A stretch of DNA of 64,000 nucleotides from Variovorax sp. MHTC-1 (GCF_003984645.1 NZ_RWKI01000009.1:174951-238950); one strand, 5' to 3'. Counted from the stretch's first letter, positions 19,918-29,337 are shown. Program-made: numbers and translations. Notes: generated from the sequence alone by a model not told the origin.

Positions 19918-20055
19918 CGACTCAACGCATCGAACTTCCTGCACACCGACATCGTGATCATGGGCATCATCGTGATCGGCGTGGTGGCCTATCTGTTCGA
20001 CCTGCTGATGCGCTGGCTCGAGCGCCGGCTGGTACCGTGGAAGGGGCGCATGTAG
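19918..20055 (+). pseudogene. C-terminal remnant of an ABC-transporter permease (TauC/SsuC/NtrB type)
   Basis: About 45 codons read LNASNFLHTDIVIMGIIVIG then VVAYLFDLLMRWLERRLVPWKGRM and a stop. This is the typical last membrane helix and tail of sulfonate/nitrate/taurine ABC permeases. The rest of the gene is absent. The 327 bases before it (19591-19917) show no recognisable coding homology or RNA gene, and no partner ATPase or binding protein lies nearby. It is best read as a decayed transport gene that ends just before the DHH gene. Confidence 0.65.
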
Positions 20056-20096
20056 CGGGCAGAAATTCGGCTGCCCTGGAAGCGAGGGCTGGAAGA

Positions 20097-21071
20097 ATGA
20101 CGGTTCGACGATTCGATGTCTGCAACGGCGATGCCGACGGCCTGTGCGCCGCCGTGCAATGGCGGCTGCACGAGCGCGCGCCCGCAGCGCTGCTGACCGG
20201 CCTGAAGCGCGAGATTGCGCTCGTCGCGCGCGTGCAGGCGAAGGCCGGCGACGAGATCGCCGTCTTCGACTTGTCGATGCGGCCCAACCGCGACGCGCTG
20301 CAGCGCCTGCTCGACGCCGGCGTGCGCGTGCGCTATTTCGACCATCACGTGGTGGAGGACATGCCCGTGCACGCGCTGCTCGAGTCGCACGTCGACACCG
20401 CCAGCGACGTCTGCACCAGCCTGCTCGTCGATCGCCTCCTCGGCGGTGCCTTCCGGCCCTGGGCGCTAGTGGGAATCTACGGCGACAACCTGGCCGAGGT
20501 CGCCGACCGGCTGGCGCTCGATTCGAATGTCGACGCCGGCGATTGCGCGCTGCTGCGGCGGCTCGGGGAAGCGATCAACTACAACGCCTACGGCGACGAG
20601 GAGCGCGATGTGCTCATCGCGCCGCGCGAGCTGCACGCGATCATGCTGCGCTACCACGACCCGCGCGACATGCTGGCCTACGAGGCCGTGGTCGACGAGA
20701 TCAACGTACAGCGCCACAGCGATCTGCAGCAGGCGCTTGCCGTTGCCCCTTTCTGGGAAGACGCGGGCGCGAGCGTGCGCGTGCTGCCCGATGCGCCCTG
20801 GAGCCGGCGCGTGCTCGGCTGCATCGCCAACGAGCTCGCCAACGCCGAGCCGCAGCGTGCCCACGCGGTGCTCAAACGGCAGGGCAAGGGCTATGCCGTG
20901 AGCGTGCGCGCGCCGCTGGCCTCGCCGGCGGGTGCCCATGCGCTGTGCAGCCTCTTCGGCGGCGGCGGGCGGGCGCGGGCGGCCGGCATCGACGGGCTCG
21001 CGCACGAGGAACTGGAGCGCTTCGTCAGCGCCTTCGCGTGCGCTCGCTGGGGTTTGGCACCCGGCACCTGA
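20097..21071 (+). CDS. DHH-family phosphoesterase
   Basis: A 324-aa protein of the DHH superfamily (RecJ/nanoRNase-like). Metal-binding motifs are [19 protein letters not shown], the signature DHH in [13 protein letters not shown], and GDN later. The C-terminal DHHA1-like part ends with the substrate-binding glycine motif [13 protein letters not shown]. Members cleave short oligonucleotides, cyclic dinucleotides or polyphosphate; the specific substrate is not decidable here. It starts 41 bp after the permease remnant and ends 73 bp before nrdJ. Confidence 0.88.
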   Translation: MTVRRFDVCNGDADGLCAAVQWRLHERAPAALLTGLKREIALVARVQAKAGDEIAVFDLSMRPNRDALQRLLDAGVRVRYFDHHVVEDMPVHALLESHVDTASDVCTSLLVDRLLGGAFRPWALVGIYGDNLAEVADRLALDSNVDAGDCALLRRLGEAINYNAYGDEERDVLIAPRELHAIMLRYHDPRDMLAYEAVVDEINVQRHSDLQQALAVAPFWEDAGASVRVLPDAPWSRRVLGCIANELANAEPQRAHAVLKRQGKGYAVSVRAPLASPAGAHALCSLFGGGGRARAAGIDGLAHEELERFVSAFACARWGLAPGT

Positions 21072-21144
21072 TGCGCATCGAGCGGCTCGACACGGCGGCC
21101 GCTTGTTTTCTGACGGAAGATGCAGGACGCATCAGGAGCGAACC

Positions 21145-24039
21145 ATGGAACCTCAGACCTCGACCAGTTCGATCAGCGCGCCCGCGCTGCCGCTGCAGGC
21201 GATCAGCGAGGAAGTACTGCTCGAGAAGTACGCCAAGGGCAGTGAGCGCAGCATCGACGACGTTCGCCGTCGCGTGGCGCGTGCGCTGGCGCAGGCCGAG
21301 GCGCCCGAGGGGCGCGCGCAGTGGGAGGCGCGCTTCCTGCAGGCCTTGCAGGACGGCTTCGTGCCCGCGGGGCGCATCAACTCGGCGGCCGGCACGGCGC
21401 TGTCCGCCACGCTGATCAACTGCTTCGTGCAGCCGGTCGGCGACTCGATCGCGCAGGAAGACGAAGGCCACCCGGGCATCTACACCGCGCTTACCGAGGC
21501 CGCCGAGACCATGCGCCGCGGCGGCGGCGTCGGCTACGACTTCTCGCGCATCCGGCCGCGCGGCGCCTGGGTCGGCAGCACGCAGTCGAGCGCCTCGGGG
21601 CCGGTGTCGTACATGCGCGTGTTCGACCGTTCCTGCGAGACGGTGGAGTCGGCCGGCGCGCGCCGCGGGGCGCAGATGGGCGTGCTGCGCTGCGACCATC
21701 CGGACATCGACGAGTTCGTGCATGCCAAGGACCAGGGCGACCTGGCGAACTTCAACATCTCGGTGGGACTGACCGATGCCTTCATGCAGGCCGTGCAGGA
21801 CGACCGGCCGGTCGAGCTGGTGCACCGCGCGGCGCCGGGCCCGCGGCAGAAGGCCGGCGGCGCCTACCAGCGCGACGACGGCCTGTGGGTCTACCGCACA
21901 CTGCCGGCGCGCGCGCTGTGGGAACAGATCATGCGCTCGACCTACGACCATGCCGAGCCGGGCGTGCTGTTCCTCGACCGCATCAATGCCGACAACAACC
22001 TCTCGTACTGCGAAACCATCGCCGCCACCAACCCCTGCGGCGAGCAGCCGCTGCCGCCCTACGGCTGCTGCTGCCTCGGCTCGATCGACCTGACGCGCTT
22101 CGTGCGCGATCCCTTCGAGCCCGCCGCGCGCTTCGACGAGGAGGCCTTCGCACGGCTGGCCCGCATGGCGGTGCGCATGCTCGACAACGTGCTGGACATC
22201 AGCGTCTGGCCGCTCGAGCGCCAGCGCGAGGAAGCGTTCCGCAAGCGTCGCATCGGCCTCGGCTTCACCGGCCTGGGCGATGCGCTGGTGATGCTGAACC
22301 TGCGCTACGACGGCGCCGCCGCGCGCGCCGCGGCGCGCCGCATCGCCGAAGTGCTGCGCGATGCAGCCTACGAAGCGTCCGCGGACCTCGCGGCCGAGCG
22401 CGGCGCCTTCCCGCTCTTCAACGCCGATCTCTACCTGCGCCGCGGCACCTTCGCCTCGCGCCTGCCGGCGCCGCTGAAGGAGCGCATCCGCGCTGTGGGC
22501 CTGCGCAATTCGCACCTGCTCTCCATCGCGCCCACCGGCACCATCAGCCTGGCCTTTGCCGACAACGCGAGCAACGGCGTCGAGCCGGCGTTCTCGTGGG
22601 CCTACACGCGCCGCAAGCGCAGCGCCGAGGGCACCTTCGAGGAACACGTGGTCGAAGACCATGCCTGGCGGCTGTACCGGCATCTAAAAGGCGAGCAGGC
22701 GCCGCTCACCGAGGCCTTCGTCACCGCGTTGCAGATGAGCGCGCAGGCGCACGAGGAGATGGTCGCGGCGGTGGCGCCATACGTCGATACCGGCATCTCC
22801 AAGACCGTCAACGTGCCGGCCGACTATCCGTACGCGGATTTCCAGGACCTGTACCTGCGGGCCTGGAAGTCCGGCCTGAAGGGCCTGGCGACCTACCGGC
22901 CCAACGCGGTGCTCGGTGCGGTGCTCAGCGTCGACCCCGCCGCCGCGAAGATGCAGGATGCGCCGGCGGCGCTCGAGGCCCCGCACCTGAACCAGCGCCT
23001 CGCGCTCGAACGCATGCCGCGGCCGGTGCTGGCCTCGCTGCGCTGGCCCGGGCGCCCGGAGCTGTCCGGCGGCAATGCGGCCTGGACCTACATGGTCCGG
23101 CATCCCTTCGGCGAATTCGCGCTCTTCATCGGCGAGCTGCCCGAGGACGGCAAGCCCGCACCCTTCGAGGTGTGGATCAACGGCGCCGAACAACCCCGCG
23201 GGCTCGGCGCGCTGGCCAAGACCTTGTCGATGGACCTGCGCGCCAAGGACGCGGCCTGGGTGCGGCTGAAGCTCGATGCGATGGCCACCGTGCAGGAAGA
23301 GCGCGCCTTCGAGATGCCCTTTCCGCCGCATGGCGAGATGCGCCGCTTTCCCGGCGTCGTGGCCGCCACCGCCGCCGTGATCCGCTGGCGCTGCGAGCAG
23401 CTCGGGCTGTGGGCGGAGGGCGACTCCGCACCGACGCCGGTGATCGACGCGATGTTCAGCCGCGAGGAGCCGCAGACCGGCCCGAACGGAACGCTCGCCT
23501 GGTCGGTGGACGTGCACAACCCGGCCAGCGGCGAAGCCTTCGCGCTGACGCTCAAGGAAGTGCTGGTGCCGGACGGGCAGGGCGGCACGGTCACCCGGCC
23601 CTGCGCGCTGGGGCTTTCGGGCAACTGCCCGCGCGCGATGGACGGGCTCGCGCGCGTGCTCTCGCTCGACATGCGCGTGCTCGACCCGGCATGGATCGGC
23701 ATGAAGCTGCGCAAGCTCCTGAACTACGCCGAGCCGCTGGGCCACTTCATGGCCTTCGTGCCGGGCTTGCCGCACGGCCAGCAGCGGCAGCAGACCTGGC
23801 CCTCGACGGTGGCCTACCTGGCGCGGCTGATCATTCACCGCTACGCGATGCTCGGCGTGCTGGACGAAGAGGGCTATCCGCTGCAGGAGATGGGCATCCT
23901 GCAGCCGCCGGCGTCCACGCTCACGCAGGCCGAGCAGATGGCCGGCGCGCGCTGCCCGGAATGCGGCAACGCGACGATGATTCAGAGGGATGGCTGCGAC
24001 TTCTGCACCGCTTGCGGCCACATCGGCAGCTGCGGCTAG
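21145..24039 (+). CDS. nrdJ: Adenosylcobalamin-dependent (class II) ribonucleoside-diphosphate reductase
   Basis: A 964-aa class II reductase making deoxyribonucleotides without oxygen. The catalytic barrel has the NPCGEQ active-site loop near residues 296-301 and [18 protein letters not shown]. Beyond about residue 650 there are two related TSCPD-type units (compare [20 protein letters not shown] and [19 protein letters not shown]). A Cys-rich zinc ribbon follows (CPECGN from about residue 938, [11 protein letters not shown] at the end) that supplies the reducing thiols. A strong AGGAG precedes the ATG. The 73-bp upstream gap is too short for a cobalamin riboswitch. Confidence 0.95.
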   Translation: MEPQTSTSSISAPALPLQAISEEVLLEKYAKGSERSIDDVRRRVARALAQAEAPEGRAQWEARFLQALQDGFVPAGRINSAAGTALSATLINCFVQPVGDSIAQEDEGHPGIYTALTEAAETMRRGGGVGYDFSRIRPRGAWVGSTQSSASGPVSYMRVFDRSCETVESAGARRGAQMGVLRCDHPDIDEFVHAKDQGDLANFNISVGLTDAFMQAVQDDRPVELVHRAAPGPRQKAGGAYQRDDGLWVYRTLPARALWEQIMRSTYDHAEPGVLFLDRINADNNLSYCETIAATNPCGEQPLPPYGCCCLGSIDLTRFVRDPFEPAARFDEEAFARLARMAVRMLDNVLDISVWPLERQREEAFRKRRIGLGFTGLGDALVMLNLRYDGAAARAAARRIAEVLRDAAYEASADLAAERGAFPLFNADLYLRRGTFASRLPAPLKERIRAVGLRNSHLLSIAPTGTISLAFADNASNGVEPAFSWAYTRRKRSAEGTFEEHVVEDHAWRLYRHLKGEQAPLTEAFVTALQMSAQAHEEMVAAVAPYVDTGISKTVNVPADYPYADFQDLYLRAWKSGLKGLATYRPNAVLGAVLSVDPAAAKMQDAPAALEAPHLNQRLALERMPRPVLASLRWPGRPELSGGNAAWTYMVRHPFGEFALFIGELPEDGKPAPFEVWINGAEQPRGLGALAKTLSMDLRAKDAAWVRLKLDAMATVQEERAFEMPFPPHGEMRRFPGVVAATAAVIRWRCEQLGLWAEGDSAPTPVIDAMFSREEPQTGPNGTLAWSVDVHNPASGEAFALTLKEVLVPDGQGGTVTRPCALGLSGNCPRAMDGLARVLSLDMRVLDPAWIGMKLRKLLNYAEPLGHFMAFVPGLPHGQQRQQTWPSTVAYLARLIIHRYAMLGVLDEEGYPLQEMGILQPPASTLTQAEQMAGARCPECGNATMIQRDGCDFCTACGHIGSCG

Positions 24040-24045
24040 CCCGGT

Positions 24046-24750
24046 TCAATCCCGCTGGGGGATTCCCAGACCCCGCGCGACGGCCGGCCGCGCCAGGAAC
24101 GCTTCCAGCGCCCGCGTGACCTGCGGGAAGTTCCGGATCTCGACCAGATCCGCCGCTTCGTAGAAGCCGATCAGGTTGCGCACCCACGGGAAGGTGGCGA
24201 TGTCGGCGATGGTGTAGGCATCGCCCATGATCCAGCTGCGGCCCGCGAGCCGTCCATCGAGCACGCCGAGCAGGCGCTTGGCCTCCTCGACGTAGCGGTC
24301 GCGCGGGCGCTTGTCCTCGTAGTCCTTGCCGGCGAACTTGTTGAAGAAGCCGAGCTGGCCGAACATCGGGCCGACGCCGCCCATCTGGAACATCAGCCAC
24401 TGGATGGTTTCCCAGCGGCCGGCCGCGTCCGTCGGCATGAGCTGGCCGGTCTTGTCCGCGAGGTAGAGCAGGATCGCGCCCGATTCGAACATGGGCAGCG
24501 GCTTGCCGCCGGGGCCGTCGGGATCGAGGATGGCCGGGATCTTGTTGTTGGGGTTGAGCGAGAGGAACTCGGGCGACATCTGGTCTTTCGTCGAGAAGTT
24601 CACCAGGTGCGGCTCGTAGGGCAGGCCCGTCTCCTCGAGCATGATCGAGACCTTGACGCCGTTGGGCGTCGGCAGCGAATAGAGCTGCAGCCGGTCGGGA
24701 TGCCGCGCGGGCCATTTCTGGGTGATCGGAAAAGCCGACAGGTCGTTCAT
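24046..24750 (-). CDS. Glutathione S-transferase family protein, YfcG/YghU-like disulfide-bond oxidoreductase
   Basis: A 234-aa protein with an N-terminal thioredoxin-like domain (LQLYSLPTPNGVKVSIMLEETGLPYEPHLV) and the cis-Pro/Glu-Ser glutathione site (NNKIPAILDPDG, PMFESGAILLYLAD). The helical C-terminal domain has GDAYTIADIATFPWV. The TPNG start is characteristic of the YghU/YfcG (Ure2p-like) group, which reduces disulfides or peroxides with glutathione. It converges with nrdJ, 6 bp between stops. Confidence 0.92.
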   Translation of the reverse strand: MNDLSAFPITQKWPARHPDRLQLYSLPTPNGVKVSIMLEETGLPYEPHLVNFSTKDQMSPEFLSLNPNNKIPAILDPDGPGGKPLPMFESGAILLYLADKTGQLMPTDAAGRWETIQWLMFQMGGVGPMFGQLGFFNKFAGKDYEDKRPRDRYVEEAKRLLGVLDGRLAGRSWIMGDAYTIADIATFPWVRNLIGFYEAADLVEIRNFPQVTRALEAFLARPAVARGLGIPQRD

Positions 24751-24815
24751 GGTGTTGTGTGTCTTCGATGCCGTGGGTGGCTGTCATTATCGTGAGCTCT
24801 CCTCATCCGCACGCC

Positions 24816-25217
24816 ATGCTCTTCTCGACCGACCGCCATGAACCGCTGATCCCGATCGCCTGGGACGAAGCGCTGGCGCGCGAAACGATCGCGCAGATCG
24901 CGAGCGAGACGGAAGCCCGCTTTTCTCCCGAGGCACTGTGGCCGACGCACCCCAACGACAGCGCCCGGTCGGCTCCTTCCTTCATGCTCTATTGGGGCGC
25001 TTGCGGCGTGTTCTGGACGCTTCGCTGCCTGCAGGCGCGCGGCGCGTGCCGGCTGCGGGGCGACTACGCGCCCTTCGTTGATTCGCTGCTGGAGCCGAAC
25101 CGCAAGGCAATGGGACACCGCGGTCCGTCGGCTTTCGGCAGCTATCTGATGGGCGACACGGGCATCCAGCTGCTGCGCTACTGGAACGAGCCGTCCGGGG
25201 AACGGCCGACGAGCTAG
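24816..25217 (+). pseudogene. LanC-like protein, 5' fragment (interrupted by a MITE-like element)
   Basis: 133 codons from MLFSTDRHEPLIPIAWDEAL to SGERPTS, then TAG exactly at the element border. The sequence (APSFMLYWGACGVFWTLRCLQ, FGSYLMGDTGIQLL) matches the N-terminal part of LanC-like/LANCL proteins, which are zinc-containing alpha-toroid proteins related to lanthipeptide cyclases. The rest continues after the inserted element at 25488. The halves would also be out of frame after clean loss of the element: 268 bases separate the duplicated TA. A 1-base indel is therefore also likely. It starts divergent from the GST gene, 65 bp away. Confidence 0.75.
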
Positions 25218-25482
25218 GGCCTGTTAACGCTATTTGCGGGGTCGCGAAGGCCTGCCAGGGCGGGCCAATCAAGGCGCGCGACGCCGTGCGTGCGTCGGCA
25301 CGCACAAGGAGCGCAACGCCGAGTGGCGCGCCCTGGCAGGCCTTCCCTCCGGGTTGCCCAGCCAAGGGGCCGTCTGCGGCGTTGCCCGCGCTTGCAAGGC
25401 GTGAGCCTTGCTGCGCGCGGGCGCCTTGCATCCAGCCCCTTGGCTGGGCAACGCGATCCCCGCAAATAGCGTTAACAGGCCC
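25217..25482. mobile_element. MITE-like non-autonomous element, 266 bp, with 25-bp perfect terminal inverted repeats
   Basis: The ends 25217-25241 and 25458-25482 are perfect inverted repeats of 25 bp (outermost GGGCCTGTTAACGC), flanked on each side by TA within CTAG, which looks like a 2-bp (or palindromic 4-bp) target duplication. Inside are two further perfect inverted repeats: 17 bp (246-262 with 329-345 of the 25,000 block) and 18 bp (353-370 with 435-452). A small hairpin lies between the second pair. There is no transposase frame. TA duplication and GGGCC ends are reminiscent of IS5/IS427- or IS630-type elements; assignment needs a database. It sits in a LanC-like gene. Confidence 0.85.
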
Positions 25483-25487
25483 TAGCC

Positions 25488-26294
25488 AGGCTCATCGAAG
25501 AGACGATGGACCATCCCGCACGCGAACTCATGTGGGGCGCGCCGGGCACGCTGCTCGGCGCGCTTTTTCTCCAGCAACGGACGGGCGATCCGCGGTGGAC
25601 TCGGCTTTATCGGGCGACTGCACGCAAGCTCTGGTCGCAACTCGAAGCGTCGTCGGCGTTGGGCTGCCGCTACTGGACCCAGGACCTGTATGGAGGAAGG
25701 CACACCTTCCTCGACGCGGTGCACGGCTTCGTCGCGACCGCGGCGGTACTCGTCCAGGGGCGGCATCTGCTGGAAGGCGACGAATGGGCCGCGTGGCAGC
25801 AATGCATCGCAGACACCGTGCGGCAGACCGCGGAACGGGAGGGCCCGCACGCCAACTGGCGGCCGAAGCTGGACTCCGCGCCGCTCAGGGAGTCGGCCAC
25901 GAAGCTCGTCCAGTTCTGCCACGGCGCGCCCGGTTTCGTCATCTGTCTCGCGGACTTCCCCGACGCATCGCTGGACGAACTGCTGGTGGCCGGCGGTGAA
26001 ACGACCTGGGCCGCGGGTCCCCTGCGCAAGGGCTCCAACCTGTGCCACGGAACGGGCGGCAACGGATACGCCTTTCTCAAGCTCTACCGCCGCTTCGGCG
26101 ACGCGCGATGGCTGGAGCGCGCGCGTGCATTCGCGATGCACGGCATCCGGCAGACCGAGGCCGACCCCGCGAAGTTCGGCCACCTGCGCTACTCGCTCTG
26201 GACCGGCGACCTGGGCTTCGCGATCTACCTGTGGGACTGCATCGAAGGCACCGATCGCTTCCCCACGCTCGACGTGTTCTTTGCAGGCGCGTAA
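25488..26294 (+). pseudogene. LanC-like protein, 3' fragment
   Basis: About 268 codons beginning RLIEETMDHPARELMWGAPG, right after the inserted element. The zinc-site segments of LanC-like proteins are present: CHGAPGFVIC and LCHGTGGNGYAFL. The end is GFAIYLWDCIEGTDRFPTLD. An internal ATG at 25506 could restart translation of a 262-aa product, but this lacks the first third of the toroid, so function is doubtful. With the 5' fragment the original protein was about 395 aa, the normal LanC-like size. It is followed after 26 bp by a class II aldolase gene. Confidence 0.75.
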
Positions 26295-26320
26295 GCGGCC
26301 TTGTGGCATCCTGTCATCGC

Positions 26321-27085
26321 ATGAATCCCCCCGTCAAAGCCGGCCGGCGCCCGGCACGCACCGAGCGAGAAGTCCGCGTCGACCTTGCCGCCGCCTATCG
26401 CATGGCGGCGCAGAACGGCTGGGACGACACCGTCTACACCCACCTGTCGGCCAGCGTGCCCGGCGAGCCGGGCCACTACCTGCTGAACCCCTTCGGTGCG
26501 ACCTTCGACGAGATCAGCGCATCGAGCCTGGTCAAGGTGAACGTGCGCGGCGAGGTGGTCGACGGTTCGGGCGCTCGCGTCAACCCGAGCGGCTTCGCGA
26601 TCCACGGCGCGGTGCACGCGGCGCGGCCCGAAGTCGAATGCGTGATTCACCTGCACACGCCGTGGGGCGTGGCCTTGTCGATGTTGCCGAACGGCTTGCA
26701 GCCGACCTCGCAGTACGCGATGCGGCTGCACCGGCGGCTCGGCCGCCATGCCTATGAAGGGCTGGCGCTGGGCGTCGATGAACAGCAGCGCCTCGTCGCG
26801 GATCTCGGTGCGCTCGACGGCCTGATCCTCGACAACCACGGCACGCTGGTCGTGGGCCGCACCGTCGCCGAGGCCTGGATGCTCATGCACCTGCTGGAGC
26901 GCGCCGCGCAAGCGCAACTGCGTGCAATGGCGGCCACCGGCGGCGCTGTGCGCGTGGTCAGCGACGAACTCGCCGCACGCACCCATGGCGAATGGGTCGG
27001 CGACGGCAGCGAGTGGGACGGCGACGTGGAGTGGCCGGCCCTGCTGCGGCGGCTCGACCGCGCCTCGCCCGGTTATCGTGACTGA
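26321..27085 (+). CDS. Class II aldolase/adducin-family protein
   Basis: A 254-aa protein with the class II aldolase fold: MAAQNGWDDTVYTHLSASVPG, LLNPFGATFDEISASSLVKV, the zinc-binding HLHTPWG, then LILDNHGTLVVGRTVAEAWM. Members include fuculose-phosphate aldolases and decarboxylases, and many are of unknown specificity. This subgroup (with 'HTPWGVALSML') usually acts on small hydroxy- or oxo-acids. The gene has its own GC-rich start region and follows the LanC-like remnant. It is adjacent to a tautomerase gene, which suggests a small catabolic pair. Confidence 0.87.
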   Translation: MNPPVKAGRRPARTEREVRVDLAAAYRMAAQNGWDDTVYTHLSASVPGEPGHYLLNPFGATFDEISASSLVKVNVRGEVVDGSGARVNPSGFAIHGAVHAARPEVECVIHLHTPWGVALSMLPNGLQPTSQYAMRLHRRLGRHAYEGLALGVDEQQRLVADLGALDGLILDNHGTLVVGRTVAEAWMLMHLLERAAQAQLRAMAATGGAVRVVSDELAARTHGEWVGDGSEWDGDVEWPALLRRLDRASPGYRD

Positions 27086-27115
27086 TCGATTGAACGATTC
27101 ATCTGGAGAACAAGC

Positions 27116-27319
27116 ATGCCAACCATCCGCGTCGAAATGTTCGAGGGCCGCACCGTCGAGCAGAAGCGCGCGCTCGCGCAGGCCCTGACCGAAGCCACCG
27201 TGCGCACGCTGGGCGGCTCCCCCGGCGCCGTCGACATCCTGTTCTACGACATCGCGAAGCACGACTGGGCCACCGGCGGCAAGCTCTGGAGCGAGCCCGT
27301 GCCGCCGCCGGCTAGCTGA
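27116..27319 (+). CDS. 4-oxalocrotonate tautomerase-family protein
   Basis: A 67-aa small tautomerase with the required N-terminal catalytic proline after Met removal (MPTIRVEMFEGRTVEQKRAL), a conserved helix (ALAQALTEATVRTLGGSP) and a beta-hairpin (VDILFYDIAKHDWATGGKLW). Family members ketonise enols in aromatic catabolism or act promiscuously. The AKHDWATGG segment is typical of the DmpI/YusQ-like group. It lies 30 bp after the aldolase gene with a fair ribosome site (CTGGAGAA) and is probably co-transcribed with it. Confidence 0.88.
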   Translation: MPTIRVEMFEGRTVEQKRALAQALTEATVRTLGGSPGAVDILFYDIAKHDWATGGKLWSEPVPPPAS

Positions 27320-27331
27320 GCTGAGCCGCGC

Positions 27332-27804
27332 GACCATGACCAGGGCGAGCGGGTCACGGCCGAGAAGGTGGCCGAAGGGGTGTGGTTCCTGGCAGGCGGC
27401 TCGCACAACAGCGTGGCGATCGAACAGCGCGAGCACTTGGTGCTGGTCGAAGCCCCGCTCGACGAGGCGCGCACCCAGGCGGTGATCGAGCAGGCCAAGG
27501 CCCTGGCGCCGGGCAAGCCGATCCGCTTCGTGGTCAACAGCCATGCGCACTTCGACCATTCGGGCGGCGTGCGCGCCGCGGTCGCCGAAGGCGTGAGCAT
27601 CGTGACGCAAGCCGCCAACGTCGCCTACTTCGAGGGTGTGCTGGCGCAGGCGAGCCGGCGGTGTCGAATGCGAACCACCTGAATCTGATCGACAACATCG
27701 AGCGGCTCCGGCTGGGGATCGATCGCGTCCTGCCGCTGCACGGTCGCGTGGTGGCGCTGCCCGAGCTCTGCACCACGGCCGGCAAGACGCCACCGGCTCG
27801 CTGA
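27332..27804 (+). pseudogene. Metallo-beta-lactamase-fold hydrolase, degraded
   Basis: One frame reads VAEGVWFLAGGSHNSVAIEQ, then VVNSHAHFDHSGGVRAAVAEG (the HxHxDH zinc motif), and ends soon after AYFEGVLAQASRR. A second frame then resumes with NANHLNLIDNIERLRLGIDR and VLPLHGRVVALPEL, the C-terminal helix-strand and final His region of the same family. The signal peptide, first strands and the middle with the remaining zinc ligands are missing. The gene therefore has a 5' loss, an internal deletion and a frame change. It was probably a periplasmic quinoprotein-relay or SoxH-like hydrolase. Confidence 0.75.
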
Positions 27805-28022
27805 ACGACGATGCTGACGCCGGACATCTGTTCGAAGGCGCTGTCAAGCGGCTCGGCCGGGTCCAGTGCAGAACCCCAGCGTGCAAAGCTTCTCGAAATG
27901 CCCGGCTTTGTAGGTAGAAAGACCCCAGACTTCGACCAAAGTCGTAGTCGCTGCGACCGAGCACTCGGCACACTCGCGCCCTTGTCTGCGGACAGCCACC
28001 CCAAATCGACAGAGGGAACGCG

Positions 28023-28238
28023 ATGGAATCGATGCACTGGCAGTACATAGGCGCCTTGGGCGGCGTGATCGGCATCGGCTGGCTGATCGTGGTGCCGATG
28101 TACCGCGGCTGGAAACCGTTGAACAAGCGGATGAGCGACCAGGTCAGGCAAACCACGACGCTGCTGGCGGCGCTGGAGTGCGATCAGGCGGGCCGATCCG
28201 CGCGCCGCTCGTCGCCGTACTCGACGAGCATCCGCTGA
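28023..28238 (+). CDS. Possible small membrane protein
   Basis: A 71-codon frame: MESMHWQYIGALGGVIGIGW followed by LIVVPMYRGWKPLNKRMSDQ. One convincing hydrophobic segment near the start is followed by a basic region. The last 20 residues (SARRSSPYSTSIR) look random. An AGAGGGAA sequence precedes the ATG at usable distance. I recognise no family. It lies in a gene-poor stretch between the degraded hydrolase and the Tad locus; 27805-28022 and 28239-28490 contain nothing I can identify. Confidence 0.35.
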   Translation: MESMHWQYIGALGGVIGIGWLIVVPMYRGWKPLNKRMSDQVRQTTTLLAALECDQAGRSARRSSPYSTSIR

Positions 28239-28492
28239 GAGAGGCGTCCCGCCGCGACGCCTCTCACTCTCTCTCTCCGACAACCCACACAACTCGCCGA
28301 CCGCGGCCGCGCTGGATCCCTTTGCGGACGCCGGCGGCGCAGTCACGCCTGGACGCCTGCCGCCGGCCTTGGGAATGAGTACTTTGGTAGGCGTTTTGTC
28401 ATGCCAAGAGCCCCGTCAAAAGAGGTGGTCTGTCCCGCCCAGATAAGGGCGCAACGCTCATGTATACGTTTGTTTGCATCTCTACATTAGAT

Positions 28493-28522
28493 CCAAGCCA
28501 AACGCTTGGTCGGTAATTCCGA
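28493..28522. promoter_or_regulatory. Two adjacent inverted repeats upstream of the first Flp pilin
   Basis: CCAAGC-N5-GCTTGG is directly followed by TCGG-TAATT-CCGA, 38 bp before the first pilin start and next to a relatively AT-rich tract. The position suits an operator for the Tad locus, possibly of the response regulator at 39404. This is an observation of symmetry only; no known consensus is matched. Confidence 0.35.
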
Positions 28523-28559
28523 TCAAGTCTTCCAACGAAAAGCAACGCGGGAGAAATGC

Positions 28560-28712
28560 ATGCGATTTGCGAGGCACCTGTCGCATACGTGCGCCGATCT
28601 ATTGAAAGAAGAGGCAGGGGGCTCGCTCATCGAATATGCACTCGTGGGTTCTCTGGTTCTGGTTGTTTGCATGCTTTTATTGCTGGCTTGGCACAAAACT
28701 GAAGGAAATTGA
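28560..28712 (+). CDS. Flp/PilA-type small pilin, divergent copy
   Basis: A 50-aa protein: a basic leader (MRFARHLSHTCADLLKEEAG) then GSLIEYALVGSLVLVVCMLL, the Flp pattern with Glu-Tyr (EY) after the processing glycine and a single hydrophobic helix. The tail is only a few residues (AWHKTEGN), so it is shorter than the two Flp copies at 32 kb and lacks their Cys pair. A GGGAG site precedes the ATG. Its position directly before the prepilin peptidase suggests a minor pilin or initiator subunit. The role is inferred. Confidence 0.75.
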   Translation: MRFARHLSHTCADLLKEEAGGSLIEYALVGSLVLVVCMLLLLAWHKTEGN

Positions 28713-28714
28713 AC

Positions 28715-29299
28715 GTGCAAGAATTTCACGCGTTACTCGAACTTCTGGCCATGCTGGCAACCGACCCGCGCATTGTGGTGCTGTTCGTGCTGCTCGTCGT
28801 CGCCTCCATCAGCGATTACCGAACCTACAGAATTCCCAATTGGCTGACGTTCGGCGGCGCTGCTTTTGCGCTGGTCTACAAGACCGTGATTGCTGCGTCG
28901 CCGCCATCGGCTTTCCTGCTCGCATTCGGGGGGCTCTTCCTTGGCTTTCTGATCATGCTGCCGGCCTATGCGCTGGGTGTCATGGGCGCAGGCGATGTGA
29001 AGCTGATGGCCATGGTGGGTGCATTCCTCGGAGTCCACGAAACGCTCCAGGCCGTTCTATTCGCATTCATCGTGGGCGGAATAGCCGCGCTCGGATTTGC
29101 ATTTTTCAAGGGAAAACTGGGGCGCATGCTGCACAACGCAAAAGGCGCAGTCTTCGGCATGTTGGCATCGACGTTCGCAGGCTTCAGGCCCGACGCTCGA
29201 GTTGAGGCGGGCCAATCGATCGGAAAACTCCCGTATGGCATCTGCATCAGCATCGGGACGATGGGCTATGTACTAGGTCGGCAATTGGGCTACGCATAG
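28715..29299 (+). CDS. cpaA: Prepilin peptidase CpaA/TadV (A24 family)
   Basis: A 194-aa membrane aspartic peptidase that cleaves Flp and TadE/F/G prepilins. The two catalytic Asp sites are SDYRTYRIPN and GAGDVKLMAMVG (GxGD). About five membrane helices are present. The GTG at 28715 was chosen because a GAAGGA site lies 8 bases upstream; a TTG at 28709 is too close to that site. It starts 2 bp after the pilin stop, so the two are coupled. Confidence 0.9.
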   Translation: MQEFHALLELLAMLATDPRIVVLFVLLVVASISDYRTYRIPNWLTFGGAAFALVYKTVIAASPPSAFLLAFGGLFLGFLIMLPAYALGVMGAGDVKLMAMVGAFLGVHETLQAVLFAFIVGGIAALGFAFFKGKLGRMLHNAKGAVFGMLASTFAGFRPDARVEAGQSIGKLPYGICISIGTMGYVLGRQLGYA

Positions 29300-29337
29300 C
29301 CGGCGCAGATCGCAAACATCAATTGGTGGAGCACTAA

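Noticed and set aside
21072..21144. Cobalamin riboswitch before nrdJ
   Set aside because: Only 73 bases separate the genes and no B12-box-like sequence was seen.
25286..25999. Frame running from inside the MITE-like element into the LanC-like 3' fragment
   Set aside because: Different frame from the conserved LanC-like protein; Arg/Ala-rich read-through of the repeat.
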